Assembly: GCA_013399305.1 (NCBI GenBank)
Contig: VXAI01000375.1
Span: 187,947 to 251,946 of the forward strand
Direction of reading: 5' to 3'
Length of the DNA: 64,000 bases
From: Rostratula benghalensis
Taxonomy: Eukaryota; Chordata; Aves; Charadriiformes; Rostratulidae
Positions 25,301-36,772 of the stretch are shown one piece after another; within the stretch, counting starts at the first letter, position 1, and every line of letters begins with the position of its first letter. A model generated the notes under the pieces. It had not been told where the DNA came from. It did no database searches and saw nothing but the letters and a program-made list of their open reading frames with translations. Position numbers and translations under genes: made by a program.

Positions 25301-28300
25301 TGAAATCTATTTTCTGTGCTTCTGTTGCAGCCTCACACAAAACTCTCTGTAGAGTCACCCAGAATTACCTACTTTTGCTTTCAGTGGCCAGTCTGGCCCA
25401 AACCACGACATTTATATAGAGAAAGCAATTTCCCTCAGAAACCACAATTTATTTTCCTTGAAAATTTAAAGGAAAAAAAAAATAGAGCTCGGAAATGAAA
25501 TATGCTTTCCACACTGCCACTTCTAGACACTTTGAGGAGCAAACTGGGGAGGTTTCCTGCCTCGTGCATTCTCCAGCCATGGAAGGGCTCTTAGTGCCAT
25601 TTGGACGTGAAGCACTTCTTTGGGCTCCCTGTTTTCCAGTTTGGTTGGTTATGCCCAGGCAGAAAGGATTAAATCTCAGTAAACAAGCTTCTGATACTGG
25701 ATCAGGAGGAGCCAAGTTTATTGATTCCTCACTATGTATAACACGTAACCCACAAAACTAACAAGGTTTAAAGTTATATTTTTGGGTGAGTGGGACAAGG
25801 GGTAAAAGATAGTTGCTGCTGCTGTCTGCACATCCAATAAAGCAAAAGGACTGCTGGCTTGAGGAAGACGATGCTACTGCTGTGGCAATGTGTTACCTAA
25901 AGCCATATAAGAGGGTTAAACTGCTTGATGTGCATTTTACCTAGAAAATTTAGCAGTCCAAAACCTAGCACCACTGTTCCTGCCAGACTCTTCACCCTGC
26001 TCATTGCATAATGTGCACACACCTGCACCTTCCCTCCTAGAGTCAGATTGGAACCATGTCTTTGTCTCTGAAAACAAACATGCCTATTATGGTCTAAAAT
26101 TAGGATACTTTTCCTTTCTTTCCACCTTTCACAGGGGTCATAACAGGGAGACTGCGGCAACACAGTAAGTTTCTGTTTATATACAGAAACCGGCCAGGTC
26201 CGGTTTTAGAGTTCTTCATAACTGGAAAAGGCAGGCTTAACCATTAATTCCCACACTGCTTCGTTAAGGGCAAAGCCTAAATGTGGCTGTGTTATATGTG
26301 GCTAGTCTGGCACAAACAGACCTGGCATGAATATAAATTGTTCCATGAATAGATCAAACTAAAATTTGGTTATTACTTTCTTTATATAGGAAAATATTTT
26401 ATCAGTGCCTATAAATCTGATATAATCCCTCTATCTTCTCAGATTACATATATATACAGGGGAAAAGTGTAACATACTATGCAGATGTATAGTAATATAG
26501 ATACTGGGTCTACACCAAACCCGGTTCACAGTTGGCTTGACTGAAAACTCAAAATCAGTAGAACACGTCCCTTGACTTTGAAGGGCTCTGTTCAGGTCCA
26601 TATAAGGCATAAGAGCCCCTAAGGATTTATCTGTGGGTACAGTTAAGTATTTGCTTATGCAAATATCAGGTGTTTCCTGAGTCGTGTGAATGTTTGCATT
26701 TTAAAGCTCACCTGCTCTTCTGGAGCTTTATATGTTTGATTTAATTATTCCAGCTTGTTGCATAGAAGGGAGAGTGGATGAGAAAGGATTTGGGATAAGA
26801 AAAAAGAGAAATGAGTGGAGACAAGACAGAGAAGTCAAGGTGCAATTCAAGATGCAAAATCAAAAGGAAAAGAATCAAAAGACAGTGGGAGGAGAGTGAG
26901 GGAGATGACAAAAAGCACATCCTGGAGATGGCCCAATATAAGCTTGATTTACCTATTGTTAAATTGCAAATGAAAGAAACAAAAATGGAAACATAGACTG
27001 CTTAGAGCAAAGATGGCAGCTCATGCTCTGACATATTGGTTTCCAGGTTCCTTTTGCGTGGTGTGTGATGGGAGGGCCAACAAGGGGGAGGGAGAGTCAG
27101 AGGCAGACTGAAACCACCTACAGAGAAAATGTGTCTGCCTTTCTCCCCTCAGTTTCCCTGTACTTCCCCCACTCAAGCCTCTACACAGCCGTTTGTGGCT
27201 CAATTAACAACTGATGCATTCGGCGTATCTGTGCTGCAACGCTTGGACATATGGTGGCAGCTGCTGTGTGCAGGTTTTCCTGCCCCATCCCCACAGTAAT
27301 ATTGATTGCTGTATAGTCATGTGAAAGTTGTGAATGGGGACTGGTATTGTGATTTCCTGCTTGTGCTCTGCTGGGAGCCATGTGAGTCAGCCAGGAACGG
27401 AGTGCTTCAGGATGATGCTAGAAACATGAAAGGTGATAGGGCTACATGGTTTCTTCTGCCAGAGAAGAAACATTGGTGCAAAGAGTTTTTTATGGCCTCC
27501 TTGAGCAATTCGGCTGTTAAGACTTTTGCCTTTGTTAGAACAGTGAGCTGTTTAGGGATCTGGGGCAAACCAGTAAAACAGGCTGATGAATCCATGTTGT
27601 AGGTGCCAATCTGGGTTGCTGCCTTTTTCAGAAGTAAACAACTAAGAGCTATTGTTCATCTTCCTAACTCTCTGTGGGACACAGACTGTAAATTACATCT
27701 AGGAACAAAAGGTTGATGGAAGTAGAACCGGGTGCCCAGCTTCCCAAGGGAGTGCTTTGCCCTCCAGACAAAAGAGTAGCTTTTCTGGCTTAAACCATCA
27801 CAGGCTCTTCTTACGCCTTCCCATCAGCACTCAGTGGCCAAGAAAAGTGTGCAGTACAGGATTTTCTGTACTGAGTCATTTACAACTGTTTCCATTACAA
27901 AACCTGGTTCCAGGGTTGATCATGGAAATTAAATTTGGTCTGAAATGCAGGAAACAAGATTGCAGTCTAGGGACATAGGAGGAAATCTTATTAAAAATAC
28001 CATAACTTATCCTCCCACCTTCCCCGAAACTGACTTACAGCTAGTCTCACAGGCCAGCTGTAGTTTATGCAAAATGTGTGCACTTACCTAATGAGATTTG
28101 TGCTTTTTATATTCATCAAGACTATGTTCTTCAACTCCCATAACAATCTTGAAAATTGCACCAATATATGTTCAGAAAAGTATTTTTTTAATTAAAAAAA
28201 AAATTGTTTCTGTTGAAAATAGGAAAAAAAAGAGAAACTTTTCAAATTAGGAAATTAGAGAACTTCCTTTTTTAGAAGTTTATGATTTCTACAAATGAAA

Positions 28301-31300
28301 TGCCAGGTATTTTGAAGGAAAGAAAATTCCGTTCTTCCCCCTTTCCAATTGTTCCCATTTGACGGTGAAACCAATCATCATTTGTGCCATATTTGTCATC
28401 GTAGGTTCAGGTACATTCACTCTCTGGTCCAAATAAACATATATTATAGGGAGAGGCTGCCCCACTGAATTCAATGGAATTTTGGCCTTTGACTCCAGCT
28501 AGATCAAAATTTAAACCTCTTTGGAATTCCTACAAAAAATCTCTCTTGATATTACTGTAAGCCTGTTCTTTTTCTAGGGTTCTAACACGTATACTTCCAG
28601 GTAGGATTTTTATCAAAATTAATTGGATTAATTGGTGCTGGCTACAGATAAAATCACAAATGAATTATTTTGGTGTTCCTGTACTATATTGCACCATCAT
28701 TGATTCAATATCTTCTGTGTCAAAGACTTCACAGAAAAACACATTTTAAAATGCTGGGGTTTATCCTTTTTATTTGTATTGCTTCACTGTCTTTTGAATA
28801 CTTTCATTTGTTACCATGTGTTATTTTACAGACTTTTAGTGCCAGTAGTTTAACTTCTTGTTACCAAGAGAGTAAGAAAATTCCAAAAGCTCAGACATTT
28901 AACTAAGTGATTTGTGTTTTTAACAATAATGTTATGGGAACAAATCTACAATGGAAATAAACTGATAGTCTCGCTTTAAAGTGATGCTCTGTTGTATTTC
29001 CTCGGAAAAAGATTTGCTTTAGGATTCTTCTGTTCCTATGTATTAAGATTATTCCAAGCTAAAAAGAAAAGTTCTGTATTTCTCACAAACAAAAACCCCC
29101 AAACCAAAAAACCACTTTTCCCAGAGCTGTGTGTCTCCTGTGTCTAAATTTTCTGGGTAGCATCAGGCCCTGCACCAAGGCTAAATTTGGACTGCTCTCT
29201 ACCTCAGACCAACATATTTCAGGAGAGAAATTCCTTTTTTGTGTGGTGAAAGACAAAAATATTTTTATGTCTTTTATTTATTTATTTGTTTGTTTGTTAG
29301 TGGCAGCTCTTTGAAGTGCTCAGTGTGTTGAAATGCAAGTGTGTGTCGTAGGCTTACATGTAAGAAAGCAGGTGGGATGTGAAGTGGACAGACTTACCAG
29401 TTATATACATAGTTATGAATTATTCGGTGGTTTATCACATGAAGTGACATTCTCTGATAAGTTATTTTTCTTGTATGCATCTGTCTTTTCCTTTTGCACA
29501 CCTGTACACCTGGTCTAAACATGTTGTAATCTTAGCCCAATTTTATAGGGCAAGAAAGAGACTTTCCAAAGTGGAATGCCATCCACCCCAGGCAAACACA
29601 CACAGCAGTACTGAGTAGTCTAAGATGCATATCAAACAATATTTAGTATTGAGAAAAAAAGCTGTTTATAATCTGATCTCAGAAGGGCTAGAATTAGAAA
29701 CTTTGTAACATGAAGAGACTAGGAATTTCCACTTCTGGTAAAATATGACTTTTGCTTCCACACTTGCCCATAGCCCTGGAACGGACATTATTCTTTACTT
29801 ACCTGTGCCAAAGAAAACGTATTTTCATTTTTTCTTTCCATGTAATTGTGAATACAGTATGTTAACAGAGAGGTATTTTATGTTCATCAAAAAAATAGGA
29901 CTCAAAGAATCCTAAATTTCAATCAATTATTCAATTTTTTAGTTTCATCCATAGGGATGAATTTTAAGTGTCATTTAGCAATTGAAGATATGCTTAGTAA
30001 ACTTGCAACATGCATTAAGCATGCACCAACATTTTAAATCCCACTAAACATTATTCATTCATTTTGATGACAAAATATGTATAGCCATAAATGTACATGA
30101 ATTCACAGAACTATTCCTTTTCCACCACTATAAACAGTCAGGTGTTTAGGAGACTGTTTTTTCCTTGCTTTTAAAGCCATTTGTTTAAAAAGAAAAATCA
30201 ATGTATTCACTGGATAAAACCTTCTATCTGTAACTTTCAAGTCACTAGCTTGTTAATAAAAAGAACCCCTCTGGTTTAGGGAAAGATTTTTCACTTTATC
30301 CCATCAGATATTCTTGACCTGTTGGACAAGCCTGCGGGAACCTGTTGCTAAGAATTTGGCCAACTGAGGAAAGGACAGCCAGCCATCTCTAAGTCAAAAG
30401 TCAAAGAAAAGGCAAAGTCCTGAAAATGTCTTTGTGTAATGTTCTTGTACCTGTGGCTGGAAAGATCTGTTTGTATTTTTCCATTGTTTGTGTTAAAAGA
30501 GATTAAAAATTGAAAAAAAATCTTTCAAGTGGGAGGATCAACACAATGGTAACCTGATATAGAACTATTCATTTCAAACTTGCCAAGTGAAACTGAATTA
30601 GTGGATGTCAGTCGTTGCCACATGTTGGTTGTTAAAGGTGAGAGCTACTGGCTTTGGTGTGGCTTTGGACGTACCCTCATGCCACTGGGCACAAACAAAC
30701 CACTGCTGCAATTCTGCAGCTCTGAAAGGCGACCACTGTATGGAGACACTATGAGAAGTTGCTAAGGCACACAGCAGACTTGCCTTTTGCTTATCTACAG
30801 AGGCTTGGTTGTTTTCACTGGAAATTTCATGCAGCATCTAGGAATAACTCCTTCTGTACCTCATACCATCAATACAATAATGTGTCAGCCTTAGTCCTGT
30901 GTCACTTCTTGCACTGGCATCAATTCCCATTTTTGGGGAGCTGCTTCAGTTTACCTTCTGTACCTTATCTTCCAGGGAACAGAAACATTTTAGAATTTTT
31001 CATTGCAGCGCAGGCATTTTGCTTGCTCTAAATTCAACTACAAAAAGATAAAATGGTGAGATGGGACAAAGTAAGCAAAATATTTTGGGGAAATATCATG
31101 GCAGTTGTAGATGCTTTGCTGGGGTTCAGAAACTAGTGCTTTATGTTCGCTTTGTTTGCAATAATGAGATTTTAAATTCAGGACGAGAAGCTTGTAAAAA
31201 ACGGTGCTTTTCTGAGCTAACTCATGAGAGATTACACAATTTTTCCTGCAAGCGCAGTCAGTATAACTTTCAACTGCACTTGTGTAACAAGAGGAGGTTT

Positions 31301-31339
31301 AGCGCCTCTTTAAAACTCGACTGTAGCTGCTTAGTCAGG
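22377..31339. other. Intergenic DNA upstream of CD44
   Basis: Nearly 9 kb with no supportable gene, RNA or mobile element. Simple tracts include A-rich runs near 22505 and 28195 and an A/C tract at 29086-29112. Open frames are at most about 98 codons and share no features. In mammals this side of CD44 faces PDHX and carries distal regulatory DNA. I cannot point to a specific conserved element here from sequence alone. Confidence 0.6.
29086..29112. repeat. A/C-rich low-complexity tract
   Basis: CAAAAACCCCCAAACC followed by an A run and CC. It is almost the same pattern as 6468-6497. Confidence 0.8.
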
Positions 31340-31577
31340 ACCAGCTCTCCTCCACCCCCTCTTCTTCCACTGCCGGGTAATCTAGTTGCAATATGGGTGT
31401 GACTTCTGGTGGAGCTCCCCCTCCCAGTTATGTCATTACTTCAGTTCCTTCGAATCAGAATAAAAAGTGCAGCAAAGTTCAGACTTATTGACTAAGGGTT
31501 TAACAAGCGTCAGGGCATTTCTTCTTTCTGCAGCTTGAAAGGATCTCTGTTTTTTGCAAAACAGTTCTGGGAAAACA
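31340..31577 (+). promoter_or_regulatory. CD44: Presumed CD44 promoter and 5' UTR
   Basis: This is the sequence directly before the CD44 start codon. Visible candidates are two C-rich GC-box-like stretches (CTCCTCCACCCCCTC near 31347-31361 and CTCCCCCTCCC at 31415-31425), a TATA-like ATAAAAAG at 31460-31467, and an AP-1-like TGACTAA at 31489-31495. If the TATA-like box is used, transcription would start near 31490 and give a 5' UTR of roughly 90 nt. The start site is inferred. There are few CpG dinucleotides (about six over the last 330 bp), so this is not an obvious CpG island. Confidence 0.5.
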
Positions 31578-31644
31578 ATGACCAACTTATCCTTGTGGGC
31601 AACTTTTGGATTATGTTTGCTGAAGCTTTGTCTCGCAGAAACAC
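31578..31644 (+). CDS. CD44: CD44 exon 1, signal peptide
   Basis: Encodes 22 residues plus the first base of a codon. There is a short polar N-terminus (MTNLS), a hydrophobic core (LWATFGLCLLKLCL) and a likely signal-peptidase site after Ala20, leaving Glu-Thr as the mature N-terminus. The start ATG has A at -3, a good vertebrate context. The donor is CAC/GTAAGT, close to consensus. Joining to exon 2 places the first link-domain cysteine at residue 28, exactly as in human CD44, which supports this start. Confidence 0.9.
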
Positions 31645-32000
31645 GTAAGTATTTTTATGAATGAAAACACTTGGTGATAAGCTCATGCTTTAGACAGAAA
31701 GTGCTCTTCTGCTAGATAGCTAACAGCTTTATTGTTTTATTATGTGTAAGAGTTATCAAAGATGCTTTAGAACTGTAACTTCTGCTGTACTGGTTTGTAC
31801 AGTCACAGAAAGCTGTGCATTGCTTGTAAAGGGCAATTCCAGATCTATAAAAAGTGAATTGCACATCATAAAAGCTAAGTTTAAACTAAGAACAGAAGTA
31901 CATTAGGGAATTTAGAACAGCTCTGGTAAAGATCATTTGGACAATGTGACCGCTGTTACATACTTAGTTTCTCTCCCAGCTCCGTTGCAGACATTAGAGG

Positions 32001-32039
<39 letters not shown>

Positions 32040-32052
32040 GGGGAGGGGGGGG
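32001..32052. repeat. A31-G12-A-G8 homopolymer junction
   Basis: Thirty-one A (32001-32031) are followed directly by twelve G (32032-32043), one A and eight G. It is a pure polypurine strand 357 bp downstream of exon 1. Both homopolymer lengths are prone to sequencing error. The open frames crossing it (poly-Lys/Gly or poly-Pro/Phe) are artefacts. Confidence 0.95.
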
Positions 32053-32637
32053 CAGACACACCCCACACCAGCCGCCCAGCATCCAACAACTGAACAACTG
32101 CATTCTTGAGTTTACATGGGATGAACTAACAGCTGATAGACACTGCATCTGGACACAGCCTTGTTGAACAGGAACAAAACTGCAGTGATCTGTGACTGAA
32201 ATTTGGAGGGCTTTTATGCCAAGCATGCTTGTTTCTGACTTCTTAAGGTTTCTTTAGGGTTGACTGATGCAATTTTGGAACAAAGGGGGCTAGAAGTGAC
32301 CACAAAGTTGTATATCAATTAACTTTCTGTAGCTTGGTTATTTGCTTCAAATAGTTGAATTTTTAAAAGAAACATTAATACAGAGAAAAAAAAATGTATG
32401 TCCAAAATGACAAAATGCTTTTGAAATTTCATGTGGTGAAGGCTCAACCGCATTTTAAGGAAATGGCCATACTTTTAATAGACACTCACTGTGGCAGAAA
32501 CTGTGTTAAGGTCTTTGGTGGTTAGGGATAAAAATTATGCTTCTACATTATTTTTCTACTCATCAGTTCCAGGAGTCTAACAAAATACATTTTTCATGGC
32601 CACTGTCACCCAAGAGCTGTGTGTGGGTTTATAGTAA

Positions 32638-32640
32638 ATA

Positions 32641-32677
<37 letters not shown>
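32638..32677. repeat. (TA)n microsatellite
   Basis: About 40 bp of TA repeats with two TG interruptions. It lies in intron 1. Confidence 0.95.
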
Positions 32678-34969
32678 GAAATTTGTTATAGCAGCAGTGG
32701 ATACTTCTGTAATGGTTGCAGCACTGCTGGGCTCTGAATGGGTGTGTCACAGTAAACATTTCTCAGCGTACATGTGCTAGCTGAAGCACCCTCGGTACTT
32801 TTCATCCTGAAATCGTCTATCTGTTGTACCAAAACACTCTTGCTGAAATCAGGTATATGGATAAAGCCCTTAGAGAAAGGCCAGGGGTACTGTTTGCAAA
32901 TAAAGCATGCCAGAGATGTGTTTAAAAACCTTGGCTTGGTCCAAGTCTGTATGCTGTACAAATATTATAATTATTTGGTCGCCACCCACTCAACTGATTT
33001 CTCCTATTATGAGCTTCCAGGAGAATCCTAAAAAAGAAGTATCTGCACTGACTCTAGGAGTATTGCATTTTGAGTGAGACATAGCAGAAAACCCCATCAT
33101 CTAATCTTCAGCATAGTTACAAAATGTATGCCAAACTTCCGATATGCCCCACAGAGAAGTTTTTTAATGGCTTAGAAAGGTATTAGAATATAGCTACAAT
33201 GTATTTTAGTTGGTATGTAGTACATTCCAGCATGACTTTGTAGTCAGTAAGGACTTCAAATAAGCAGTTAATGCTGGCTTTATTTTCTTTTTTTAGGCTA
33301 GTGACTTTGCTGAGTAGTGGTCATTGTTCTTGGGAAATAATGTTGCTTGAAGACAAAATTCAGATCTGCTCCTGAAATGAAGTTTTTATTATTTTAGTAC
33401 AGAATTTGGCAAAAATTAGAAGGGACCTGGAATTACCATTAACATGATTACTAAAGGAAAGATGAGATATAGAGAGCAGCTGAAAAACTTATCCTGAGTT
33501 CTGTGCTGTTGTGATCATACTGACAAGTGAGTGAGGTGAATGGTATTGATACAACTTTTGTTGCCTAAGGAGTCTAGATCCAGGAGGAGAAAGATGCTGA
33601 TATCTCAGTTAATGATGATTCTGGGGGAGATTTTACCCTGTAAGCATAATGTGTATGTAAAAATATTTCTCTCAAAGTTTTCCCTAATTTTGACCCCCAA
33701 TTTAGAAGAAGTTGTAATAGAAATAGTATTAAAGAGGAAAAGGAGGAGAGGAGAGGGAGAATGAGTCCAGCAGTAGGAGTGAGGACCTTAGCTATTAGCA
33801 CTGAAGAGGTTGCCAGGTAAGACTCTGAGACAAGGCTATTACAGCTATCAGTCATTCTCAAAGGAAGAGACCTGCCTGCCTTGGCTTATATATCCATCAT
33901 GTAAATTTGTAAATAAAGCAGTTTGAAGAAGTTCTTTGTGCTAGTTTATTTTCACTCATTCCTTACAGCGTGTATCTTGACTACTTTGCCAAAGCTGCAA
34001 AGTAACTAGACTTTATTGAGGTTTCCTTGAATTTCCATCATCATATAATGGAAAGGTTATATACCTTCCCTTGAAATACTGGCATGCACAGAGCCAACAA
34101 ACCATGGCAGAGGACTGTTTTGCAGTCTTTGGAGAAATCTTTGTTGATCCTTTAGTTACCGGTGTTCACCACAATGCAGAACCATTACCTTGAAAACAGG
34201 AAGTCTGAGAAAGGCTTAATGAAGAAAGATAGCATCATACAATTGAGGAAGAACTTTTCAAACTAAATGCTTTTAAAAATATTGGTAGCTCTAGCCAAGG
34301 TTAAATGAAATGTTTCTCCATACCTGGTGTGCCTTTCTTTCCAGAACAGTGAAAGCATCATGAGCTCATTACTGCTAAAATACTTGTAGAAAAGATATGT
34401 TCTGAAGAACTTCATGAATGGGTAAAAAAAGTGCTTTTGCTGAAGGTCAACTGCCATTTCAAATGAAAGAACTTATGGAAGAGAGCAGGTGATCACATAT
34501 AGTGATGAAATGTGTTTATCTCAGAGATGTTTGGTTCTATGGCAAGGAGCATGGTAGATTGCAGGAAGTAACTAAAAATAGTTCCAAATCTAATTGCTTG
34601 AAGCCTTAAAGATTTCAAATTAGAGAATAAGTCTGAAATTCTCACGGTATCCAAACAAGAACCTAGTGTAAGCCTCTGCAGACATGTCCACTAATTTGGA
34701 TAGCGACTGTCAGGAATATGGGAAAATAAATGTAAAATTAAAAAAAAGATGGCAGCAACAACCAAATTAATGTATAATAGGAGTAGAGCCTATAGAAATG
34801 TGAAAAATTAGAAAAACTAAAAACTGCATTGCTGACATGGTGGAGGAAAAAGCTCTGGTGAGTCTCTGAGGTATATGGGTTAATTAAAAAGCAAAGGTCA
34901 AACAATGTAAGATGTCAATGTTCTTGCCAAGAGAAGAGATGGTATTCAGAGGGAGTGACTAGACAGCAG

Positions 34970-35150
34970 TAGTAATTAGGCTTGAAAACAGGTTGCTAAG
35001 AGACATGGCTTTTAAGGACACATTAGATAAGTACAGACTAGATAAACACCTTTAAAGGACAATTTGGATATTCATGATTGTACTACTGGGTAAGAAGTTG
35101 GAGGAGAAGACCTCTGGTAACTCTGTTTCATCTTTGATAAAAAGAATAAT
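34970..35150 (+). mobile_element. Old CR1 3'-end relic in intron 1
   Basis: CAGGTTGCTAAGAGACATGG, TTTTAAGGACACATTAGATA, ACTAGATAAACACCTTTAAA, GGACAATTTGGATATTCATG and AGAAGACCTCTGGTAACTC follow the order of an ancient CR1-type 3' UTR (GTTGCCTAGAG..., TTTAAGAACAGGTTAGAC, AAACACCTGTCAGGGATGG, GATGACCTCTCGAGGTCCC). Similarity is moderate and was judged by eye. Confidence 0.5.
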
Positions 35151-35542
35151 TTTAGTTATGAATGTAGTTGACTGATAGTGAAATATGTTGTAGAGAAGCA
35201 GAGAAAAAAATGATGTAGAGCTTCTTATATATATAGAGGGGATAAGTTAGCCCAAGAGCTTGGAATTCCAGAGATGCTGTTAAGGAGGCTTCTCATTTTG
35301 CTTTCTGGTCTTCTAGCCTCACATTTCTGTTCCTGCATTAATGGATAAGTGTTTGAAAATGCAGGCAAAGTAGAAGATGATAATTGTCAAGTTCGTCATA
35401 GTTACCTGTGAACTGGAACTTCACAGAGAAAGTACTCATGAAACAAACATGACCACCACCGTAATTGTGCCTACTTGGAAAACAATGCAACATTGTACTG
35501 GAACAAGTCACAGTGTTCAAAACGCATGCTATTTTAGTATGA

Positions 35543-35575
35543 GCTGGTAACTGCTGGTAACATGCTGGTAACATG
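35543..35575. repeat. Short tandem repeat, three GCTGGTAAC units
   Basis: GCTGGTAAC occurs three times, spaced 10 and 11 bases apart with a CT or AT filler. It looks like a replication-slippage repeat. Confidence 0.85.
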
Positions 35576-36754
35576 CTTTATTGAATTTCATTTGTCAGCA
35601 CTAAACTGGATTCTTAAACTAGAGAAGTTCTGTTGTGGTTTAAGCCCCACCAAGCAGCCGCAAGTTCAGACTTCAAAGTTCAACTCCCCCACCCACAAGT
35701 TCAAACTTCTAATTAAGGCCAACAAAGTGAGGGGATCAGGCCAGAGGTTGGGTTTGTCACCAACATACCTTTGATAACATACATCGTGGTTGCTACCAAG
35801 TAGATGCCACATCCACAGTCTATTTTGTTGTTTGCTTTTACATGTAAGGGTTTCTTTGTGATATATCTGGTGGTTTGGACTGTTCTCCATGGATTATTGG
35901 TTATTGGAGGCATGAAGCCATTTGGATGTAGCTGCTAGTCATTTTCCAGACTAGACCAGAAATTCATCAGCAGTTATCTGTCTCAGGGAGGTAATAATTA
36001 TTTCAAAGCCATCAGACGCTGTAATTACCAGTGACCATTATGGCTTCTGCTTACACTGGTAGCAGAAAGGATTGTGTCAGTTCTGAAGGCTTATCAGTTT
36101 CCTCCCCGCCAAAATGCCTCTATACAGTGGCATCAGCAGTAATATCTGTAGCAGCTGGCTGTGATTTTCCTCCCTTTCTGTGGCTGCCAAAGCTGACCCC
36201 ACCCAAGGGATGACAGAGCAGCTCATCGTATGAATGAGTTTGCAGGCAGTGATGTGAAAGGGCAACTGAGAGAAAAAAGGGGTTTTCCTTGGAGAATCTT
36301 TTCAGTCAGATCAAAAGTTCAAACTTCTGTGACTGTTTTCCTGTCTAACAAAACCCGCACTAATTTTTGGAGTCTGTGCTTACAGTTAAGAACATAATTG
36401 GATTCTCTTTTGTATGCTCTGGCTTTGGGACTTTCCAGTTCCTCTACATGACAACACTGGCAGCATTATATAATGCGGCAATTTTATTTCAGTACAGTAA
36501 CCTTCAACCCTCACATTGTGAAACAGAAAAGGAAAAAAAAAAAAAAGGTGGCAGAAAGGAGTTGAAGAATAACCTATAATTTCAGCTTTTGCTGACATAG
36601 AAGCCTGAGCACACCAAATAAAAAAAATCACAGAGAAGTCCTTAATTCTGCTTTCATTTGCAGAATTTTCACTTTTTTCTTCCCTTTTTTCTGTCCTTCT
36701 ATTGAATCCAGCTCAATAACTGGAAGTTCTAAGAGACTGTGTTGTGTCTTTCCC

Positions 36755-36772
36755 AAAAAAAAAAAAAAAAAA
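36755..36772. repeat. Poly(A) run
   Basis: About 18 consecutive A following TTTCCC. No SINE body is recognisable upstream. Confidence 0.7.

Noticed and set aside
29520..29600. Possible fourth MIR-like fragment (CCCAATTTTATAGGGCAAG)
   Set aside because: Only about 30 bases resemble MIR and the expected following blocks are absent.
31937..32226. Open frames rich in Lys/Gly or Pro/Phe across 32001-32052
   Set aside because: They are produced by the A31-G12 homopolymers and have no coding character.
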